Source of the DNA: Gulosibacter sediminis
Lineage (GTDB): Bacteria; Actinomycetota; Actinomycetes; Actinomycetales; Microbacteriaceae
Direction: 5' to 3'
NCBI RefSeq assembly: GCF_014904065.1
Contig: NZ_JACXJG010000010.1
Span: 98,902 to 108,895, forward strand
Length of the DNA stretch: 9,994 nt
Positions 1 through 7,477 of the stretch are shown here, in pieces. A program made the position numbers and the translations under genes. Under the pieces are notes generated by a model. That model had not been told where the DNA came from. It saw nothing but the letters and a program-made list of their open reading frames with translations, and did no database searches. Position 1 is the stretch's first letter. Each line of letters starts with the position of its first letter.

Positions 1-576
<576 letters not shown>

Positions 577-582
577 GCGCTC

Positions 583-620
583 GCGCAGGGCTGGCGGCGC
601 ACTCGCGACTGGCCCCGCGC
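583..620. terminator. candidate hairpin between convergent guaB and reductase genes
   Basis: Arms 583-594 (GCGCAGGGCTGG) and 609-620 (CTGGCCCCGCGC) can pair over 12 positions, with one A/C mismatch and two G-U wobbles, around a 14-nt loop. It begins 7 nt after the guaB stop and lies 33 nt beyond the end of the convergent reductase gene, so it could serve both transcripts. There is no T tract on either side, as is common for high-GC actinobacterial terminators. Such GC-rich stems also arise by chance at this base composition, so the call is tentative. Confidence 0.35.
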
Positions 621-652
621 ATCCGCGACCTCTGCCTTGTTGAGGGGTGCGG

Positions 653-1570
653 CTAGTTTTCGGCGCGGCCGAGGCGCCAGTAGCCCATGAAGGCGACGGT
701 GCGCTTGTCGATGCCACGCTCGCCGACGAGGTGCCGGCGCAGCGTCTTCACGGCATTCGACTCGCCCGCAAGCCAGGTGTAGAGCGAGGTCTGCTCGAGC
801 GCGGCGCCGCCCTTTGCGGTGCGCGGCACTTCCCAGAGCAGGTCGGTGTCGAGGTTGATCTCGGTGAGGGTCTGCGGCGTGCCCTCGGGAGCGAGCTCGG
901 CCGCGGCGCGCTCGACGGCGGGGACGAGCGCCGCACCGTGCTCGGCCCCGGCCCGCGCTACGGCGCGCACCTCGAAGCCGGGATGCGCGGGGAAGTACGC
1001 GGCGTCGGCGGCCGACTCGACCTCGACGACCGCGACACCCCGAGCATCCGCCGGCAGCTGCTCGAGCATCACCGCGATCGCGGGTGCCGCCGTCTCGTCG
1101 CCGATGAGCAGGTACTGCTCGGTGCGCGCCGGCGGCACGAAGTCGACCCCGCCGGGCTCGCCGTCGAAGCGCGCATCCGGGCCGAGCAGCACGAGCTCGT
1201 CGCCCTCGGCGGCGCCCTCAAGCCAGCGCGAGGCGGGCCCGGTGCCGCCCGGGTGCACGACGAGGTCGAGATCGACTTCGTTCAGCTCGGGTCGCACATA
1301 GCGCGTCGTGTAGGTGCGGATGGGCGGGCGCGCGTCCTCGGGCAGCGCGCGCCAGTCGCCATACCAGTCGGTCGAGCCGAGCAGCGTGCGCGCATCCGCG
1401 GTCGGCGTCGAGAACAGCAGCTTAATGCGCTGGTCCCAGCCCGGGTCGCCGAAGTGACCGAGCGACTCGTCGACGAACGTGACCCGGCGGAATCCGGGCG
1501 AGATGTCGCGCACCGCGGTGACGCGCACCGGGAACAGGGCGAACGGGGCGACGGTGGTGCTAACGGGCAT
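653..1570 (-). CDS. siderophore-interacting protein (FAD-linked ferric-siderophore reductase, ViuB/SIP family)
   Basis: Predicted cytosolic flavoenzyme that reduces Fe(III) in an imported siderophore to release Fe(II). The 305-residue protein has the SIP-family plan: an N-terminal ferredoxin-reductase-like beta barrel with the FAD-binding RTYTTR motif at residues 85-90, a nucleotide-binding half opening with LLIGDETAAPAI (154-165), then the family's WLAGES motif near 267-271 with NAVKTLRRHL after it, and the GYWRLGR signature at 296-302 next to the C-terminus. The length is normal for the family. ATG 1568-1570 is chosen because GGAGGAA lies just upstream. This start overlaps the end of the ATPase gene by 11 nt, so the reductase is the last gene of the uptake operon and is probably translationally coupled. 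The electron donor (NAD(P)H or a ferredoxin) and the siderophore cannot be read from sequence. Three of its four GAT codons fall in the recurrent CGGATGC heptamer. Confidence 0.92.
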   Translation of the reverse strand: MPVSTTVAPFALFPVRVTAVRDISPGFRRVTFVDESLGHFGDPGWDQRIKLLFSTPTADARTLLGSTDWYGDWRALPEDARPPIRTYTTRYVRPELNEVDLDLVVHPGGTGPASRWLEGAAEGDELVLLGPDARFDGEPGGVDFVPPARTEQYLLIGDETAAPAIAVMLEQLPADARGVAVVEVESAADAAYFPAHPGFEVRAVARAGAEHGAALVPAVERAAAELAPEGTPQTLTEINLDTDLLWEVPRTAKGGAALEQTSLYTWLAGESNAVKTLRRHLVGERGIDKRTVAFMGYWRLGRAEN

Positions 1571-2387
1571 GGCTTCCTCCGGTGGGGTCGATGTGGTGGC
1601 GACCGACGGGCAGCACGAGCGGTGCGCCCGAGACCGGGTCGTCGATGACGCGCGAGGTCATGTCGTACACCTCGGCCATGGTGGCCTCGGTGACGACCTC
1701 GCGCGGGGTGCCGGTGGCGACGATCTTGCCGCCGCGCATGGCGATGAGGTGGTCGGCGTAGCGGGCGGCGAGGTTCACGTCGTGGAGCACCATGACGATG
1801 GTCGTGCCGCGCTCGCGGTTGAGGTCGGTGAGCAGGTCGAGCACCTCGTACTGGTGTGTCACGTCGAGGAATGTCGTCGGCTCGTCGAGCAGCAGCACGT
1901 CGGTGCGCTGCGCGAGGGCCATCGAGATCCACACGCGCTGCCGCTGGCCGCCCGAGAGCTCGTCGACGGCCCGCCCCGCGAGCTCGGTGACGCCGGTCGC
2001 GGCGAGGGCATCGGCGATCACCGCGTCGTCGTCGGCCGCGTGGGTCTGAAACGCCCGGTGATGTGGGTGCCGGCCGCGCGCGACGAGGTCGTAGACCGTG
2101 ATGCCCTCGGGCGCGATCGGCTGTTGGGGGAGCAGCCCGAGCTGGCGCGCCAGCTCTTTCGACGGTGTCGCGGCGACGTCGCGGCCGTCGAGCACGACGC
2201 TGCCCGCGAGCGGCTTGAGTACGCGCACGAAGGTCTTGAGCAGGGTCGACTTACCGCAGGCGTTGGCGCCGAGGATCACCGTGATTTCGCCGGGCGGGAT
2301 GCGCACGGTCGCGTCATGGACGATCGCGGTGCGGCCGTAGCCCGCGTCGAGCCCCGACGCTTCGAGCACAAGGGCGTGCTTCGTCAC
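1560..2387 (-). CDS. iron-siderophore ABC transporter ATPase (FepC/FecE-like)
   Basis: ATP-binding subunit on the cytoplasmic face that drives ferric-siderophore import through the two permeases encoded upstream. The 275-residue protein has every ABC motif in order: Walker A GANACGKST (40-48), Q-loop LLPQQ (85-89), signature LSGGQRQR (144-151), Walker B LLLDEP (165-170) with D-loop LD at 174-175, and H-loop histidine 202 in LHD. An Ala-Cys pair occupies the Walker A variable positions, where NGSGKST or NGCGKST is more usual; the essential Gly-Lys-Ser-Thr is intact. The start is GTG at 2385-2387. It overlaps the TGA of the preceding permease as GTGA, with AAAGGGGG a few bases upstream, giving tight translational coupling. 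Length and motif set match the FecE/FepC group. The ferric substrate class is inferred from its neighbours. Confidence 0.94.
   Translation of the reverse strand: MTKHALVLEASGLDAGYGRTAIVHDATVRIPPGEITVILGANACGKSTLLKTFVRVLKPLAGSVVLDGRDVAATPSKELARQLGLLPQQPIAPEGITVYDLVARGRHPHHRAFQTHAADDDAVIADALAATGVTELAGRAVDELSGGQRQRVWISMALAQRTDVLLLDEPTTFLDVTHQYEVLDLLTDLNRERGTTIVMVLHDVNLAARYADHLIAMRGGKIVATGTPREVVTEATMAEVYDMTSRVIDDPVSGAPLVLPVGRHHIDPTGGSHAR
1574..1580 (-). promoter_or_regulatory. ribosome binding site of the siderophore reductase, inside the ATPase gene
   Basis: On the minus strand GGAGGAA precedes ATG 1568-1570, with 5 nt between the GGAGG core and the start codon. It lies wholly within the last codons of the ATPase gene (Gly-Gly-Ser-His-Ala-Arg). 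It fixes the reductase start and supports independent or coupled re-initiation at the 11-nt gene overlap. Confidence 0.75.
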
Positions 2388-3400
2388 TGGGCCCCCTTTC
2401 GGTTGGAGCGGATGAGGAGGTACAAGAAGAACGGCGCGCCCATGAGCCCGGTGACGACGCCGACCGGCAGGCGCACGCCGAGCGCGTGCTGGCCGATGAG
2501 CTCGCCCGCGAGCACGAGCACCGCGCCGACGAGCGCCGCGGACACGATGGGCGAGTGGTTACTGCGGCCGGTGAGGCGCAGCGCGATCGGACCCGACAGG
2601 AACGCGACGAACGAGATCGGGCCGGATGCGGCGGTTGCGAACGAGGTGAGGGCGACGGCGAGCAGCATGAGGGTGAGCCGCGAGCGCTGCACCCGTACAC
2701 CGAGCCCCGTCGCGGCCTCGTCACCAAGCTCCATGGGCAGCAGGTTGCGCTGCAGTGCGAGCACCCCGCCGCCGCACACGACAAGGGCGATAAGCAGCAC
2801 GGGGATGTCGTCCCAGCTCGCATTGTTGAGGCTGCCGTTGAGCCAGCGCAGGGCCGCGGGCACGCTGTTCACGTTGCCGTACATGAGTAGGTAGCTTGTC
2901 ACCGACACGAGCATCGCGCTCACGCCGATGCCGATAAGAATGAGTCGGCCGCCGAAGCCGCCGCGGCCGGCCGCGAGCGCCGCAATTATGGCTGCGACCA
3001 CGAGCCCGGCGACCACGGAGAGAGCCGACACGGCGGGACCGCTCCACCCCAGCACGAGCAGGCCAAACACCGCGGCGGTGCTCGAGCCCGAGGTGATGCC
3101 GATGATGTCGGGGCTCGCGAGGTCGTTGCGCAGCAGGTTCTGGAACACGCAGCCGCTGACGCCGAACGCGACGCCCGCAAGCACCGCGAGCGTGGCCGCG
3201 GGCAGGCGCAGCTGGCCGACGTTGAACGACGCGCCCGGCACATCCTGCCCGGCCACGACGGCGAGTACATCGCCGATTGGATAGACGACGTCGCCGATCA
3301 TCGCGAACGCGACGACGAGGGCGAGGAGGAGCGCGACGAGCACGCCGACCACGAGGTGGTAGCGGCGGGTGCGGGCGCGGCAGGCGAGGTCGAGGGTCAT
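2384..3400 (-). CDS. iron-siderophore ABC transporter permease, FecCD family (FepG-like)
   Basis: Second membrane subunit of the ferric-siderophore importer, 338 residues, strongly hydrophobic, with about ten predicted membrane segments as in BtuC/FepG proteins. Family landmarks are LRLPA (64-68), the GVSGCVFQNLLRNDLASPD stretch (80-98), the ATPase-contacting ELGDEAATGLGV segment (224-235), the AASGPISFVAF block (257-267), and LPVGVVTGLMGAPFF (311-325). The usual Pro-His or Pro-Gln after the GPI-FV block is replaced by LSGPIALRLTG, a variant expected of the FepG-like partner rather than the FepD-like one. I start it at ATG 3398-3400, where it overlaps the TGA of the preceding permease as ATGA with GAAGGTG upstream. 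The frame stays open to about 3868, but that extension is arginine-rich, unlike FecCD termini, and lies inside the other permease gene. Confidence 0.93.
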   Translation of the reverse strand: MTLDLACRARTRRYHLVVGVLVALLLALVVAFAMIGDVVYPIGDVLAVVAGQDVPGASFNVGQLRLPAATLAVLAGVAFGVSGCVFQNLLRNDLASPDIIGITSGSSTAAVFGLLVLGWSGPAVSALSVVAGLVVAAIIAALAAGRGGFGGRLILIGIGVSAMLVSVTSYLLMYGNVNSVPAALRWLNGSLNNASWDDIPVLLIALVVCGGGVLALQRNLLPMELGDEAATGLGVRVQRSRLTLMLLAVALTSFATAASGPISFVAFLSGPIALRLTGRSNHSPIVSAALVGAVLVLAGELIGQHALGVRLPVGVVTGLMGAPFFLYLLIRSNRKGAQ

Positions 3401-4413
3401 AGTTCGCGCACCTTCGAACGGCGGGCGATGACGATGAGCATGGGCGCGCAGACGAACGCGGTGATGAGACCGACCGCAAGCTCGCCGGGGCGCACGACGA
3501 CGCGGCCGATCACGTCGGCGAGCAGCAGCAGGGTCGCGCCGCCGAGGGCCGAGAGTGGTACGACCCAGGCCTGGTTCGGGCCGACGAGGAACCGCACGAT
3601 GTGGGGCACCATGAGCCCGACGAAGCTGATCGGCCCGGCGACCGCGGTGACGGAGGCACAAAGCAGCACGCCCGATACGGCGACGAGGATGCGTGTGCGC
3701 AGCACGTTCACGCCGAGCCCGGTCGCGGCCTCGTCGCCGAGCGCGAGCGAGTTGAGCGGGCCGAGCGAGAACGCTGCGAGCGCCGCCGCGATGATGAGCA
3801 GCGGTGAGATGATCGCGAGTGACTCCCAACTGCCGCGGCCGACCGAGCCGACCGTCCAGTGCCGCCACACGTCGAGCACGTCGCTCTGCGTCAGCGTGAC
3901 GACGCTGACGAGCGAGGTGAGCACGGCGGTGGTCGCTACGCCGGCCAGCGCGAGCTTGACGGGCGTCGCGCCGCCCGAGCCGAGTGAGGCGATGGCGTAG
4001 ACGGCGACGGCGGTGACGAGCCCGCCGAGCAGGGCGAACGCGAGGTACTGGGGGAGGGTGGAGAGGCCGAAGGCCGACATGCTCACCACGACGCCGAGCG
4101 CGGCGCCAGTGTTGATGCCGAGGATGCCCGGGTCGGCGATGGGATTGCGGGTGAGTGCCTGCATGAGGGCGCCAGAGACGCCGAGCGCGGCGCCCGCGAC
4201 GAGGGTGAACACGGTGCGGGGGATGCGCTCCTGCACCGCGATTGCACCGATGTCGCTCGGGCCGGCGCTGCCGGTGACGCCGGCCAGGAATTCCTGCCAG
4301 CTCACCACGCGGGCACCGAAGGCGAGGGAAAGTGCGGCGGCCACCGCCAGCAGACCGACGAGCAGGAGGAGCCCGAGGAGTCTCCGGCGGCGGCCGATTC
4401 GCACGCTGTGCAC
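3397..4413 (-). CDS. iron-siderophore ABC transporter permease, FecCD family (FepD-like)
   Basis: First membrane subunit of the ferric-siderophore channel; it should pair with the following permease as a heterodimer. It has 338 residues and about ten hydrophobic segments, starting with a basic RIGRRRR patch and then a leucine-rich helix (about 12-33). Landmarks are ERIPR (62-66), the GVSGALMQALTRNP box (78-91) continuing into ADPGILGINTGA, LALGDEAATGLGV (223-235), the canonical GPISFVGLMVPHIVR (260-274), and PGELAVGLITAFVCAPM (309-325). The start is GTG 4411-4413, 8 nt after the binding-protein stop. GTG 4402-4404, three codons further in, is possible too. The ribosome site is weak, so translation probably depends on coupling to the gene before it. 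The open frame continues upstream to 4596 but would overlap the binding-protein gene by 175 nt and adds no family sequence. Confidence 0.92.
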   Translation of the reverse strand: MHSVRIGRRRRLLGLLLLVGLLAVAAALSLAFGARVVSWQEFLAGVTGSAGPSDIGAIAVQERIPRTVFTLVAGAALGVSGALMQALTRNPIADPGILGINTGAALGVVVSMSAFGLSTLPQYLAFALLGGLVTAVAVYAIASLGSGGATPVKLALAGVATTAVLTSLVSVVTLTQSDVLDVWRHWTVGSVGRGSWESLAIISPLLIIAAALAAFSLGPLNSLALGDEAATGLGVNVLRTRILVAVSGVLLCASVTAVAGPISFVGLMVPHIVRFLVGPNQAWVVPLSALGGATLLLLADVIGRVVVRPGELAVGLITAFVCAPMLIVIARRSKVREL

Positions 4414-4421
4414 GCGGGGAA

Positions 4422-5441
4422 CTACTTGACCTTGTCGGCCGCGTCGGCGATCAGCTGCACGTACTCGTCGACACCCCACGGGATCGACAGGGGCGACGGG
4501 TTCGCCGAAGCGGCGAGCGCGCCGTCGTTGCCGAGCAGCACGACCGAGCCGTTCTGCACGGCGGGAATCTGACTGATGAGCGGGTCGGCCTGCCACTCGT
4601 CGAGGAGCGCCTGGTCGCCGTAGACGACGAGCACGTCGACGTCGTTGAGCTGGTCGATGTTCTCCGCGCTGATGTCGACGTAGAAGCCGTCGGCGGTTTC
4701 GGTCGCATCGGCCACCGACTGCGGCACCGAGAGGCCGAGGTCCTCGAGGTAGCCTGCGCGCGGGTCGAGTGACGTGTAGAAGCCGATCTGCGACTCGTCG
4801 CCGAGGCCGGCGTACATGAACGCGCCGGTCTTGCCGTCGATCTGCGGGTATTCAGCGACCTTCTCGTCGAGCAGCGTCTCGAGCTCGGTCGTGAGTGCTT
4901 CGCCCTCGGTGGCCAGGCCCATTGCCTCGGAGTTGTACTTGATCTGGTCGCGCCACGTGGTGGCCCATGCGGTCTCGGGGTAGGCGACAGTGTCGGCGAT
5001 GTCGCTCAGCGTGCCGTATTCCTCCTCGGTGATGCCCGAGTAGGCGGCGAGGATCACGTCGGGAGCGGTGTTCGCGAGGGCCTCGTAGTCGATACCGTCG
5101 GTCTCGTCGAAGAGCACGGGGTCGCCGCCGAGCTCCTCCACCTTCTCCTTCGTCCAGGGCATCATGCCGCTGCCATCCTCAACGCCCCAGGTCTGAGCGC
5201 CGAACCCGACGGGCGAGACGCCAAGCGCGAGCGCCGTGTCTTGGTTGGCCCAGCCGACGGCGGCGACGCTCGTCGGCTTCGCGTCGATCGTGGTGGTGCC
5301 GAGCGCGTGCTCGATGGTGATGGGGTAGCCCGCCTCGCCGCTCGCGGCGCCGTCGGTGCCGGATGCGGTGCTCGAGCAGGCAGCAAGGGCCAAGGATGCG
5401 ACAAGAGTCGTGGCGACGGTGGTCACGCGGCGTGCGCGCAT
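4422..5441 (-). CDS. iron-siderophore ABC transporter substrate-binding lipoprotein (FepB/FhuD-type)
   Basis: Extracytoplasmic receptor that binds the ferric siderophore and delivers it to the two permeases. The 339-residue protein has a lipoprotein signal: basic MRARR, a hydrophobic stretch, and lipobox LAAC with the acylated cysteine at 22. The mature part has the periplasmic-binding fold (type III) pattern: GTTTIDAKPTSVAAVGW near 48-64, ALGVSPVGFG (72-81), and DYEALANTAPDVILAAYSG (118-136), which resembles the conserved E-ALAALKPDLIL signature of this family. A DVDVLVVYGDQ strand (267-277) belongs to the C-terminal lobe. The protein is visibly rich in Asp and Glu. Start ATG 5439-5441 is supported by AAAGGA at 5448-5453 with 6-nt spacing. 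It is the promoter-proximal gene of the operon, downstream of an iron box, so iron-starvation induction is expected. The exact siderophore is unknown. Confidence 0.93.
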   Translation of the reverse strand: MRARRVTTVATTLVASLALAACSSTASGTDGAASGEAGYPITIEHALGTTTIDAKPTSVAAVGWANQDTALALGVSPVGFGAQTWGVEDGSGMMPWTKEKVEELGGDPVLFDETDGIDYEALANTAPDVILAAYSGITEEEYGTLSDIADTVAYPETAWATTWRDQIKYNSEAMGLATEGEALTTELETLLDEKVAEYPQIDGKTGAFMYAGLGDESQIGFYTSLDPRAGYLEDLGLSVPQSVADATETADGFYVDISAENIDQLNDVDVLVVYGDQALLDEWQADPLISQIPAVQNGSVVLLGNDGALAASANPSPLSIPWGVDEYVQLIADAADKVK

Positions 5442-5518
5442 GGGGGATCCTTTCGTAGGGACCTCAGGGGAAAGTCACGCGATCGAGGACATTCGAGCGA
5501 GCCCGTGTCGGTCGCGAC

Positions 5519-5537
5519 TCAGGTAAGGCTACCCTAA
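5519..5537 (-). promoter_or_regulatory. DtxR/IdeR-type iron box
   Basis: The 19-mer TCAGGTAAGGCTACCCTAA matches 17 of 19 positions of the actinobacterial iron-box consensus TWAGGTWAGSCTWACCTWA; the mismatches are at positions 2 and 14. It is a near-palindrome and lies 78-96 nt upstream of the binding-protein ATG, where a repressor would block promoter access. Known biology: Fe(II)-loaded DtxR/IdeR binds such boxes and represses iron-uptake genes. Inference: the five-gene minus-strand operon is induced in low iron. The divergent peptide operon starts about 247 nt away on the other side and is a less likely target. I could not identify convincing -35/-10 hexamers for the minus-strand promoter. 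Confidence 0.88.
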
Positions 5538-5616
5538 TTCACTCCGAGGTTGGGTCGTTGTTGGGTGCACAGAATTACCGAGACGCCGACCAAGAATTGT
5601 CGCTTTTGCGTAATCT

Positions 5617-5630
5617 CACGCATTCGCGTG
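5617..5630. repeat. short dyad CACGC-N4-GCGTG, possible operator
   Basis: A perfect 5-bp inverted repeat with a 4-nt spacer (ATTC) in the low-GC part of the divergent control region, 154 nt before the peptide-binding-protein start. It could be a regulator site for either operon or a chance dyad; arms this short are weak evidence. Confidence 0.3.
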
Positions 5631-5649
5631 CAACAAACTTGCAAAGATT

Positions 5650-5664
5650 TTCAGGTTTCCTGAA
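5650..5664. repeat. dyad TTCAGG-TTT-CCTGAA, possible operator
   Basis: A perfect 6-bp inverted repeat around a 3-nt spacer (15 bp in all), 119 nt upstream of the peptide-binding-protein ATG. Size and symmetry fit a binding site for a dimeric repressor or activator. As RNA it would be only a weak hairpin. No regulator gene is in the window to pair it with, so the role is inferred from position alone. Confidence 0.4.
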
Positions 5665-5783
5665 CGACATCTGTGCAATGGGTGAACAACCACCTAAAGT
5701 ATTCATCCAAAGATCCGGCTTCGGGCAGGCAGAGTTGCACGCCCATCACCACGAAGTCGGCCTCACCCAAGAATTGAGGAAAC

Positions 5784-7409
5784 ATGTCGAGACGACCACG
5801 ACTCCTGCGGGGCTCCATCGCCCTCGCAGCTGCAGGTGCGCTCATGCTGGCTGGCTGCGCCAGCGGCAATACCAGCGGCGATGGTGCGACCGAGGCCGCC
5901 ACTGGCGACTCATCCGCGATCATCACCACCAACGGTAGCGAGCCCCAGAACCCGCTGATTACCTACGCGACCACCGAAACCGGTGGCGGCAAGATTCTGA
6001 GCGCGATGTACGCCGGTCTTGTCAGCTATGACGCCACCGGCGAGTACCAGAACGAGATGGCTGAGTCGATCGAGAGCGACGACGCGACTACCTGGACGAT
6101 CACGATCAAGCCGGACTGGACCTTCACCAACGGTGAGGCGATCACCGCGCAGACGTACGTGGACACCTGGAACCACGCGGCACAGGACCCTTCGGGTGCC
6201 TACTGGTTCGGTAACTTTGAAGGCGCCAGCGAAGACGGCAGCACCGAGCTGACCGGCATCGAGGCCACCGACGACACCACCTTCACCGTCACGCTGAAGG
6301 AGCCGGAGGCCGACTTCCCGATCCGCCTCGGCTACACCGCCTACATGCCGCTGCCCTCGGTCGCATTCGACGACATCGAGGCATTCGGTGAGAACCCGAT
6401 CGGCAACGGCCCCTACATGCCGGATGGCGAGGACGCTTGGGCCCACGACGAGAGCATGTCGCTCGTCACCAACCCCGACTACTCGGGCAACCGCACGCCG
6501 GTCAACGGCGGCGTGAAGTTCGTCTTCTACACCGGTCTCGAGGCCGCCTACGCCGACGCGCAGGGTGGCAACCTCGACGTGCTCGACGCAGTGCCTGACA
6601 CCGCGTTCAGCACCTACACGACCGACTTCCCGGACCGCAACGTCAACCAGGCGGCTGCGATCTACCAGGGCATCAACATCCCCTTCTACCTCGACCACTT
6701 CAAGGACGACGAAGAGGGCAAGCTGCGCCGTGAGGCCATCTCGCTGTCGATCAACCGCCAGGAGATCACCGACACGATCTTCCAGGGCACCCGCACGCCG
6801 GCCACCGACTTCACGTCGCCGGTCGTTGAGGGCTACGACGAGAACCTCGAGGGCAACGATGTGCTGAGCTACGACCCCGAGAAGGCGAAGGAACTCTGGG
6901 CGCAGGCCGACGAGATCTCGCCGTACGAGGGCACCTTCTACATCTCGTACAACGCCGACGGCGGCCACCAGGCCTGGGTCGACGCAACCGCGAACAGCAT
7001 CTCGAACACGCTCGGCATCACCGCCGAGGGCGAGTCGTACCCGACCTTCGCCGCGGCCCTTGAGGACCGCGAGGCGCAGAAGCTCGACGGTGCCACCCGC
7101 GCCGGCTGGCAGGGTGACTACCCGTCGCAGGGTAACTTCCTCTCGGGTCAGTACCAGACCGGTGCGTCGTCGAACTACGAGGGCTACTCGAACCCAGAGT
7201 TCGACAAGAAGGTGCAGGCAGCACTCTCGGCCGCAACGCCTGAGGAAGCGACCGCGCTCTACACCGAGGCCCAGCAGATTCTTCTTGAGGACCTCCCGTC
7301 GATCCCGCTCTGGTACTCCAACGCTGTTGGTGTCTGGGGCGAGACCGTGAGCAACGTCACCTTCGGGTGGGACTCGGTGCCGCTCTACGAGCAGATCACC
7401 AAGGAATAG
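5784..7409 (+). CDS. oligopeptide/dipeptide ABC transporter substrate-binding lipoprotein (SBP_bac_5, DppA/OppA-like)
   Basis: Extracytoplasmic receptor for peptides or a related solute, feeding the permease pair encoded downstream. The 541-residue protein begins with a lipoprotein signal: MSRRPRLLR, a hydrophobic core, and lipobox LAGC with cysteine 25. A Gly/Ser/Thr-rich linker follows to about residue 45. The SBP family 5 domain occupies about 48-530: IITTNGSEPQNPL (46-58), LSAMYAGLVSYD (72-83), the cleft-lining PIGNGPY (205-211), LRREAISLSINRQEI (314-328), and GWQGDYPSQGNFL (441-453) with YSNPEFD (468-474), all typical of cluster C receptors. The length is normal. ATG 5784-5786 follows GAGGA at 5776-5780. 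The mature protein is acidic, and its codons are strongly biased to the C/G-ending set, which suggests high expression. The next gene is separated by a long hairpin. Peptide specificity cannot be assigned; nickel, glutathione or sugar-oligomer binders share this fold. Confidence 0.93.
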   Translation: MSRRPRLLRGSIALAAAGALMLAGCASGNTSGDGATEAATGDSSAIITTNGSEPQNPLITYATTETGGGKILSAMYAGLVSYDATGEYQNEMAESIESDDATTWTITIKPDWTFTNGEAITAQTYVDTWNHAAQDPSGAYWFGNFEGASEDGSTELTGIEATDDTTFTVTLKEPEADFPIRLGYTAYMPLPSVAFDDIEAFGENPIGNGPYMPDGEDAWAHDESMSLVTNPDYSGNRTPVNGGVKFVFYTGLEAAYADAQGGNLDVLDAVPDTAFSTYTTDFPDRNVNQAAAIYQGINIPFYLDHFKDDEEGKLRREAISLSINRQEITDTIFQGTRTPATDFTSPVVEGYDENLEGNDVLSYDPEKAKELWAQADEISPYEGTFYISYNADGGHQAWVDATANSISNTLGITAEGESYPTFAAALEDREAQKLDGATRAGWQGDYPSQGNFLSGQYQTGASSNYEGYSNPEFDKKVQAALSAATPEEATALYTEAQQILLEDLPSIPLWYSNAVGVWGETVSNVTFGWDSVPLYEQITKE

Positions 7410-7417
7410 CCATTCGT

Positions 7418-7469
7418 GAACCGGGGTTCGGTTGCTGAGCCAGTGCGCTCGGCAACCGAACCCCGGTTC
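7418..7469 (+). terminator. long perfect intercistronic hairpin (partial terminator or mRNA stabiliser)
   Basis: Arms 7418-7435 (GAACCGGGGTTCGGTTGC) and 7452-7469 (GCAACCGAACCCCGGTTC) are exact reverse complements over 18 bp. Inside them a T-G wobble (7436/7451) and GAGC/GCTC (7437-7440/7447-7450) extend the stem to 23 pairs, closing on a 6-nt loop. It starts 9 nt after the binding-protein stop. No T tract follows. Known precedent: stable intercistronic stems after binding-protein genes of ABC operons (for example malE-malF and hisJ-hisQ) protect the upstream message or cause partial termination. Inference: it raises binding protein relative to permeases. Complete termination is also possible, in which case the permeases would need their own promoter, which I do not see. 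Confidence 0.75.
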
Positions 7470-7477
7470 CATCCGTG

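Larger units (their letters stand above)
5442..5783. other. divergent intergenic control region
   Basis: This 342-nt gap separates the divergent siderophore and peptide operons. I see no credible gene in it; the open frames that enter it belong to the opposite strand or other frames of the flanking genes. Its GC content falls sharply: I count 55 of 120 bases (46%) in 5581-5700, against clearly higher GC in the flanking genes. It holds the reductase-operon ribosome site (5448-5453), the iron box (5519-5537), a GTTGGGT pair near 5550-5570, a 10-nt direct repeat CCAAGAATTG at 5590-5599 and 5767-5776, and two dyads listed separately. For the peptide operon, TAAAGT at 5695-5700 is a possible -10 element without a good -35, and GAGGA at 5776-5780 is the ribosome site. 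Confidence 0.7.

Noticed and set aside
647..1648. 333-codon plus-strand open frame across the siderophore reductase gene
   Set aside because: It is antisense to a clear SIP-family gene, has low-complexity Arg/Gly/Ala composition, and no family motif.
1479..2894. 471-codon plus-strand open frame over the ATPase and permease genes
   Set aside because: It spans the end of one and the start of another well-supported minus-strand gene and shows no domain; a GC-bias shadow.
3401..3868. N-terminal extension of the FepG-like permease to 494 codons
   Set aside because: The extra 156 residues are Arg/Ala/His-rich, lie entirely within the other permease gene, and are absent from the FecCD family. ATG 3398-3400 with an ATGA overlap gives the normal length.
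4414..4596. N-terminal extension of the FepD-like permease
   Set aside because: It would overlap the binding-protein gene by 175 nt and adds basic, non-family sequence. GTG 4411-4413 gives the usual length.
5558..5938. 126-codon open frame in the divergent control region
   Set aside because: It runs out of frame into the binding-protein gene, its composition is atypical, and no ribosome site precedes it; the region is better explained as regulatory.
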